NCBI GenBank assembly: GCA_949372755.1
Contig: CASIBO010000002.1
Coordinates: forward strand, 248,001-312,000
DNA: 64,000 nucleotides
Direction of reading: 5' to 3'
Origin: UBA9926 sp018645765
Lineage (GTDB): Bacteria; Pseudomonadota; Gammaproteobacteria; Pseudomonadales; Azotimanducaceae
Shown one piece after another: positions 60,054-64,000 of the stretch. Numbering within the stretch: position 1 is the stretch's first letter; each line of letters opens with the position of its first letter. A model generated the notes under the pieces. The model saw only the letters and a list, made by a program, of their open reading frames with translations, did no database searches and was not told the DNA's origin. Position numbers and translations under genes: made by a program.

Positions 60054-60948
60054 ACGACGTCGGCATTAAATAGTGGTCCAACAACAAGGCAGAAAATAGT
60101 ACCGCAAGGTATACGATTGAATACTTAAACGTCTCCATCGGCGCATTCGGATTGCGATCAAACATCATGACCAATGCCCAATACAAAAACCCAGCTCCAA
60201 GCGCCAGGGCTGACGCCAAGTACAAAAGGTTGCTCATGCCAATGACAAAGGGCAGAACGGACACGACCAGCAAAATGATCGTGTAAAGCAAGATGTGCAG
60301 TTTGGTATACGCAACGCCGTGGGTAATCGGCAACATCGGGATATCAACCTTTTCGTAGTCGCTTAAACGGTCTATCGCCAACGCCCAAAAATGCGGCGGC
60401 GTCCAGGCAAAGATGATCAAGACCAAAAGCAAGCCGCCGCCGTCAACACTATTGGTGACTGCGGTCCAACCAAAGAGCGGCGGCGCCGCACCAAACAAGC
60501 CGCCGATCACGATATTTTGAGACGTTGCCCGCTTCAAATACAGCGTATAAATCACGCCATACCCTAGCCAGGCTAAGAAGTTCAGCGCTGCCGTCAACGG
60601 GTTGACCCAGAATGCCAAGATGACGAGTCCAAGCCCTCCGGTCACCGCAACAAACACAAGTCCCTGGGCCATCGAAACCCGACCTTGCGCCACAGGCCGC
60701 TGCTCGGTTCGCGCCATCTTTTGATCAACCGATGCATCCACAAGATGGTTTAACGCGGCCGCCGAGCCTGCGACCAACGCAACCCCCACCAAGCAGTAAA
60801 CGATCAGATCAAAAGGGACCGACTCATTGGTGGCTAAAAACATGCCCACCAAGGTGCACAACAGCATTAACAACACGACGCGTGGCTTGCACATCTCGTA
60901 GTAGTCGCGCCATCCAGAGAGGGCCTTGGCTTGAAGAACATCGCTCAT
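60046..60948 (-). CDS. ctaB: Protoheme IX farnesyltransferase (heme O synthase)
   Basis: A 300-residue UbiA-family prenyltransferase (about eight helices) that converts heme B to heme O for terminal oxidases. The first Asp-rich motif is NHLVDASVDQKMARTEQRPVAQG (N-x-x-x-D-x-x-x-D). The second conserved loop is TPPHFWALAIDRLSDYEKVDIPMLP. E. coli CyoE equivalent. In this cluster the heme A synthase gene usually lies just upstream; only 72 bases separate ctaB from the next gene here. Confidence 0.96.
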   Translation of the reverse strand: MSDVLQAKALSGWRDYYEMCKPRVVLLMLLCTLVGMFLATNESVPFDLIVYCLVGVALVAGSAAALNHLVDASVDQKMARTEQRPVAQGRVSMAQGLVFVAVTGGLGLVILAFWVNPLTAALNFLAWLGYGVIYTLYLKRATSQNIVIGGLFGAAPPLFGWTAVTNSVDGGGLLLVLIIFAWTPPHFWALAIDRLSDYEKVDIPMLPITHGVAYTKLHILLYTIILLVVSVLPFVIGMSNLLYLASALALGAGFLYWALVMMFDRNPNAPMETFKYSIVYLAVLFSALLLDHYLMPTSYV

Positions 60949-61020
60949 ATTCTGGGTTTCAAACGTTTGATTTTTGGGATTGTAACGGATGCGGTCTCTG
61001 AATTCATTGACAAGACGCCC

Positions 61021-61599
61021 TTAGCCTATATTCGAAACTTTCATTAAGTGCTTTAAATCAAGCAGTAATGGCTTATCTACTTTCGCGGCAGGATAGGCCA
61101 AAATGAGTTGCCCCATCGGGTCAATCAAGAAGACGTGATAACCGGCTGGCTCCTGGCCCAACGAAGACACGGCCGTGAGCTCAGTGAGCAGGGCAGCATC
61201 TACAATTAATTTCAAATTTGGATAATCGGCCATCATCGCCTCACCATCCTCCGGCGCGAACGGGGTTGCGCGAACCAGTCCGCGGCCAAGACGGTCAGCG
61301 TTCTTACCTAGGGCGATATTGATTTGACGGGTCTGATGTAAAACGCTTTGCAGGATTTCGGCACAGCCTTTCAAACACGGCTCAGTCATTGGCATCAGTA
61401 GCTGCCAACGCCCTTCCGTGGCCAAGCGGTCAGAAACATCGATGCTCGGTTGAACCAGCTCGCCGCGATTTGTGGTCGTTTTGGGAATCATGTCTGGCGC
61501 GAAAAAAAACAATCCATAGGCAATCATCATCGGAACGAAAGCCGTGGCTGCAACGAGCAGGAGCTTCCGGCGACTTTGTGTAAGGTCCTTATCTGTCAT
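61021..61599 (-). CDS. Cytochrome oxidase cluster membrane protein (SURF1-adjacent)
   Basis: A 192-residue protein with one N-terminal helix (KLLLVAATAFVPMMIAYGLFFFAP) and a periplasmic domain holding CLKGCAEILQSVLHQTRQI. Relatives of unknown function are encoded between SURF1 and cox15 in Pseudomonas. The C-x-x-x-C spacing recalls thioredoxin-like SCO proteins, but no other SCO feature is clear. From ATG 61599 (MTDKDLTQSRRK) the frame starts 4 bases inside the SURF1 stop; the upstream open extension is inside SURF1. Confidence 0.8.
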   Translation of the reverse strand: MTDKDLTQSRRKLLLVAATAFVPMMIAYGLFFFAPDMIPKTTTNRGELVQPSIDVSDRLATEGRWQLLMPMTEPCLKGCAEILQSVLHQTRQINIALGKNADRLGRGLVRATPFAPEDGEAMMADYPNLKLIVDAALLTELTAVSSLGQEPAGYHVFLIDPMGQLILAYPAAKVDKPLLLDLKHLMKVSNIG

Positions 61600-62313
61600 G
61601 ACGGCGCTCCTTGTGTTTGACGACCGAACGTAAAATATAAAAACATGCAAACCAAGACCATCGCCATGGCAAACCACTGCACCGCGTAACCCTGATGCTT
61701 TTCAGGCAACATTACCGATGTTACCCAATTTCTAGGCAAACCATTTGGATCCGACGCCTCCAAGCGCACGACAAAGGGCAACAATTGGCGCGCAAGCAAG
61801 CCCGATAAGACTCCAGGGTCCTGGGTGGGGACGATTCGCGGCCAACCATCATAGGCAAGTGCTTGATCACTGTTCATCCAATCAGAGCGGTAGATACGGC
61901 CCGAGGCTGTGTCTCGGTTTCCCAACGCAGGCACGATCGGCAACACGGCGCGCGATGCCCCGGCCGCAACAAAGCCCCGATTAATCAACACCGTGCCACC
62001 TTGATCAAGCTGCATCGGATGCACAACCTCGAAGCCAACGCGGCCGTCAACCACCACATTGTCTAACAAAAAGACCTGATTGCGTTCAATTTCACCCACC
62101 AGCTGAACTAGGCGCCCATCCAACCGTTCATCGCCTGGTACCCCCCTCGAGTTTTTCGGCGGGCAGATTTAAAAGGCGGGCGTGCTGCGCGATTTGCACG
62201 GTTTTTTCTACCGCCCGCTCCAACTGCCAGAACCCCAGCGTGATAAACAAAGCCGTGAAAACCACCGTAAACATCAGGAGCCGAAGATTAATTTGTGCTC
62301 TAATCGCCATCAA
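61596..62313 (-). pseudogene. SURF1 family protein, split by a frameshift
   Basis: SURF1 helps insert heme A during cytochrome c oxidase assembly. The N-terminal part (62313 to 62128) holds the first helix, LLMFTVVFTALFITLGFWQLERAVEK, a SURF1 hallmark. The rest (62123 to 61596), in another frame, holds VQLVGEIERNQVFLLDNVVVDGRVGFEVVHPMQ, INRGFV and the second helix WFAMAMVLVCMFLYFTFG. The frames switch at C6 (62141-62146, G6 on the coding strand). Deleting one G joins them into about 237 residues (PAEKLEG/VPGDERLDG). It is therefore a real frameshift, a sequencing error in the homopolymer, or slippage. Confidence 0.85.
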
Positions 62314-62366
62314 GTCGACCTCTTTCGTCAGAGAGACGTATCACCATATTGACCAGGGGCTACAAA

Positions 62367-62594
62367 ATGCTGCTTAAAACACTCGTCGTACTATTACTGA
62401 TCGCGAATATAATTGCTTTGGGTACCGCCTTCTACGCAATGATGCACGATATGGGTGAAGAAAAGGTCAGCCGAACGGCTAAATTCTTAACCATTCGCGT
62501 GTCGCTTGCGGCGCTGTTATTGGTTGTCGTCGTTTACGGGCTCATCACCGGACAGTTAGGGATATCCGCCCCCTGGCATCCCGCCTTGTCATAG
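62367..62594 (+). CDS. DUF2909 family small membrane protein
   Basis: A 75-residue protein with two helices: LKTLVVLLLIANIIALGTAFYAMM and IRVSLAALLLVVVVYGLI. This is the DUF2909 family, which in Pseudomonas and relatives is encoded between the coxC gene and SURF1 on the opposite strand, as here. An unidentified role in cytochrome oxidase is assumed from context. ATG 62367 is preferred, with AGGGG 8 bases upstream; an in-frame TTG at 62349 is possible. Confidence 0.85.
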   Translation: MLLKTLVVLLLIANIIALGTAFYAMMHDMGEEKVSRTAKFLTIRVSLAALLLVVVVYGLITGQLGISAPWHPALS

Positions 62595-62667
62595 TGGCGC
62601 TCACTGCTCGAACGTCCTTGCAAGGCCCTGAGTCTATCAGCGCCTTAACGTCGATCTACCCCTCGCA

Positions 62668-63582
62668 TTAGGTGCCGAGTATGTAGACCAGAATAAACAA
62701 TAACAACCAAACCACGTCTACAAAGTGCCAGTACCAAGCCGCTGCTTCAAAGCCGAAACAATCCGTCTTGGTGAAATGACCCTTCATCGCCCGACCCAAC
62801 ATAACAATCAGCATGATCGTGCCAATTGTAACGTGGGCGCCGTGAAAGCCGGTTAACATAAAGAAAGTTGATCCAAAAATCCCCGAACTTAAGGTCAACC
62901 CGTAATGGGCGTAGGCTTCGTAATATTCGACGCCTTGACAGACTAAGAAAGCCAAACCCAACGCAATGGTCACCATTAACCAACCAACAATCTTCTTCCG
63001 CTCGCCATTGTTAATCGCGTGGTGTGCCAGCGTGACCGTGAAGCTTGATGCAACGAGTAGCAAAGTATTAATCAATGGTAATCCCCAGGCACCAATCACG
63101 CCCGCTGGAGCAGGAAACTGCTCAGGGTTAGGGTTGTTCAAAAGCGGCCACTCCGGCACATAGTCTGGCCATATCATGCTACTGGGGCCCCGCCCGCCCA
63201 CAACATCGTCGGTTTCACCGATCCAATCAACAACCCAGAATCGAACGTAAAACAGGGCGCCAAAGAACGCGGCAAAGAACATGACTTCAGAGAAGATGAA
63301 CCAGCTCATTCCCCAAACGAAAGACTTATTCATTTGCTGGCTGTACATTTTAGCGTTGTTTTCTTCGATCACTTTAGAGAACCAGAAAAACAACGTGACC
63401 GCCATAATCAGGCCGCCCATCGCAAACACGGTCGTACCGAAGTTACCGCCCGATCCAGACTGGATCTCATTCAACAGACTGCCGCCCCCGTAAACCGTCA
63501 GGAACAGCCCTAAGGATGCAAAGATCGGAAGGGGACTGTTGTGGGGCACATAATAGCTTTCATAAGTTGAGTCAGAGGACAT
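62668..63582 (-). CDS. coxC: Cytochrome c oxidase subunit III
   Basis: A 304-residue, seven-helix subunit III of aa3-type oxidase. Blocks: YYVPHNSPLPIFASLGLFLTVYGGG; WGMSWFIFSEVMFFAAFFGALFYVRFW (E in the second helix, F-x-x-S-E); GLPLINTLLLVASSFTVTLAHHAI; and the C-terminal FGFEAAAWYWHFVDVVWLLLFILVYI with W-H-F-V-D-V-V-W. SD GGAG is 10 bases before the ATG at 63582. ctaG lies upstream by 24 bases. Confidence 0.97.
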   Translation of the reverse strand: MSSDSTYESYYVPHNSPLPIFASLGLFLTVYGGGSLLNEIQSGSGGNFGTTVFAMGGLIMAVTLFFWFSKVIEENNAKMYSQQMNKSFVWGMSWFIFSEVMFFAAFFGALFYVRFWVVDWIGETDDVVGGRGPSSMIWPDYVPEWPLLNNPNPEQFPAPAGVIGAWGLPLINTLLLVASSFTVTLAHHAINNGERKKIVGWLMVTIALGLAFLVCQGVEYYEAYAHYGLTLSSGIFGSTFFMLTGFHGAHVTIGTIMLIVMLGRAMKGHFTKTDCFGFEAAAWYWHFVDVVWLLLFILVYILGT

Positions 63583-63606
63583 CTGGATTCTCCATTAAAT
63601 CACTGA

Positions 63607-64000
63607 TTATTCAGCAGCAGCTGATGCTGTCATATCCGTAATATCAAACAACGTATACGACAAGGTGAGCGTCTGTACAGACTCTGGCAGGTAAGGGTCA
63701 ATGATAAACCGAAGCGGCATATCAATGGCTTCACCGGTTGCTAGGACCTGCTGTTCAAAACAAAAACACTCGGTTTTATGCATGTATTCCGCGGCGTGAA
63801 ACGGCGCAACACTTGGAATTGCTTGGGCGGTCATCGTGTAGCCGGCGGGATTGCTCGCATAGAAGGTGGTTTGGTTCATCTCGCCAGGCCGCACTTTCAT
63901 GCTCCGAACCTCAGGCCTAAACGACCAAGGCATACTGGCATTGTTATTGGTTAAAAACTGCACCGTTACCCAACGATCAGGATCCACTGCGATGCCGTCT
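63607..64000 (-). CDS. ctaG: Cytochrome c oxidase assembly protein CtaG (Cox11), partial
   Basis: The C-terminal 130 or so residues of a CtaG/Cox11 copper chaperone for the CuB site; the frame continues off the right edge. The copper-binding Cys pair is in HKTECFCFEQQVLATGE. Other Cox11 blocks are VRPGEMNQTTFYASNPAGYTMTAQAIPSVAPFHAAEYM and MPLRFIIDPYLPESVQTLTLSYTLFD. The N-terminal helix lies outside the window. Neighbours coxC, SURF1 and SCO1 complete the aa3 oxidase set. Confidence 0.95.
   Translation of the reverse strand, partial: DGIAVDPDRWVTVQFLTNNNASMPWSFRPEVRSMKVRPGEMNQTTFYASNPAGYTMTAQAIPSVAPFHAAEYMHKTECFCFEQQVLATGEAIDMPLRFIIDPYLPESVQTLTLSYTLFDITDMTASAAAE

Noticed and set aside
61596..62313. 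Programmed frameshifting in SURF1
   Set aside because: No slippery heptamer with a downstream stimulatory structure was recognised; a homopolymer indel is simpler.

Overview
The window is a chromosomal segment of a gammaproteobacterium. GC looks to be a little above 50 percent. Evidence is the order of the core genes: cysQ, yrfG, hslR, gshA; hemB, trxA, rho; hemC-D-X-Y; argH, cyaY, lptM-lysA-dapF-DUF484-xerC-HAD; glnK and comM; dsbA, cytochrome c4, engB, polA, DUF2782, thrB; then SCO1, ctaB, SURF1, coxC and ctaG. From memory this follows the Pseudomonas chromosome in compressed form. The thrC/thrB separation, the Mg-type HemB and the two periplasmic cytochromes also fit a Pseudomonas-like, non-enteric, aerobic gammaproteobacterium. 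I cannot name the genus. No rRNA, tRNA, IS element, prophage or CRISPR array was seen.

Layout. About 1-20 kb is accessory metabolism: an enoyl-CoA hydratase, GST, VOC protein, galactose mutarotase, DUF2855 protein, M19 dipeptidase lipoprotein, carotenoid oxygenase, two MFS carriers, a MATE exporter, a paired set of acyl-CoA dehydrogenases, a serine hydrolase, a serine/threonine dehydratase, a TPR protein and an SDR. About 21-24 kb holds rpoD followed by about 1 kb without genes. About 24-31 kb is sulfur, glutathione, disulfide and ribosome housekeeping. About 31-38.4 kb is hemB, trxA, rho, a flavin reductase and the hemCDXY operon. About 38.5-48.7 kb is amino-acid biosynthesis with xerC, PII and comM. 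About 48.7-53.8 kb is cytochromes, a divergent IMP dehydrogenase, an acyl-CoA ligase and DsbA. About 54-59.4 kb is engB, polA and thrB, with an RNA locus between engB and polA. About 59.4-64 kb is the cytochrome c oxidase assembly cluster, transcribed leftward.

The most interesting region is the engB-polA gap (54556-55465). It holds two diverged copies of one small RNA gene on the minus strand, each with promoter, body and terminator. The copies align without gaps over about 125 nt except for one base before the terminal U tract. Both have a GGAACTA-N16-TC(C/T)(T/C)A promoter of the sigma-E/AlgU type, a hairpin exposing a conserved UUUCCCCAUUU loop, and a strong intrinsic terminator whose loop is also C-rich. 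Many differences fall in stems and keep pairing, which argues that both are functional RNAs. The place and strand match Spot 42 in E. coli and, as I recall it, ErsA in Pseudomonas. Between the copies lie about 9.5 tandem copies of a roughly 23-bp unit.

Other structure: four tandem 26-bp repeats before trxA, each carrying a -35-like hexamer at an exact 26-bp period; three TCATGA motifs spaced exactly 10 bp apart before the DUF2855 gene; three 16-bp repeats and a long inverted repeat in the gap upstream of rpoD; a single-base frameshift in SURF1 at a C6 run; and no heme A synthase (COX15) where the cox cluster usually carries it.
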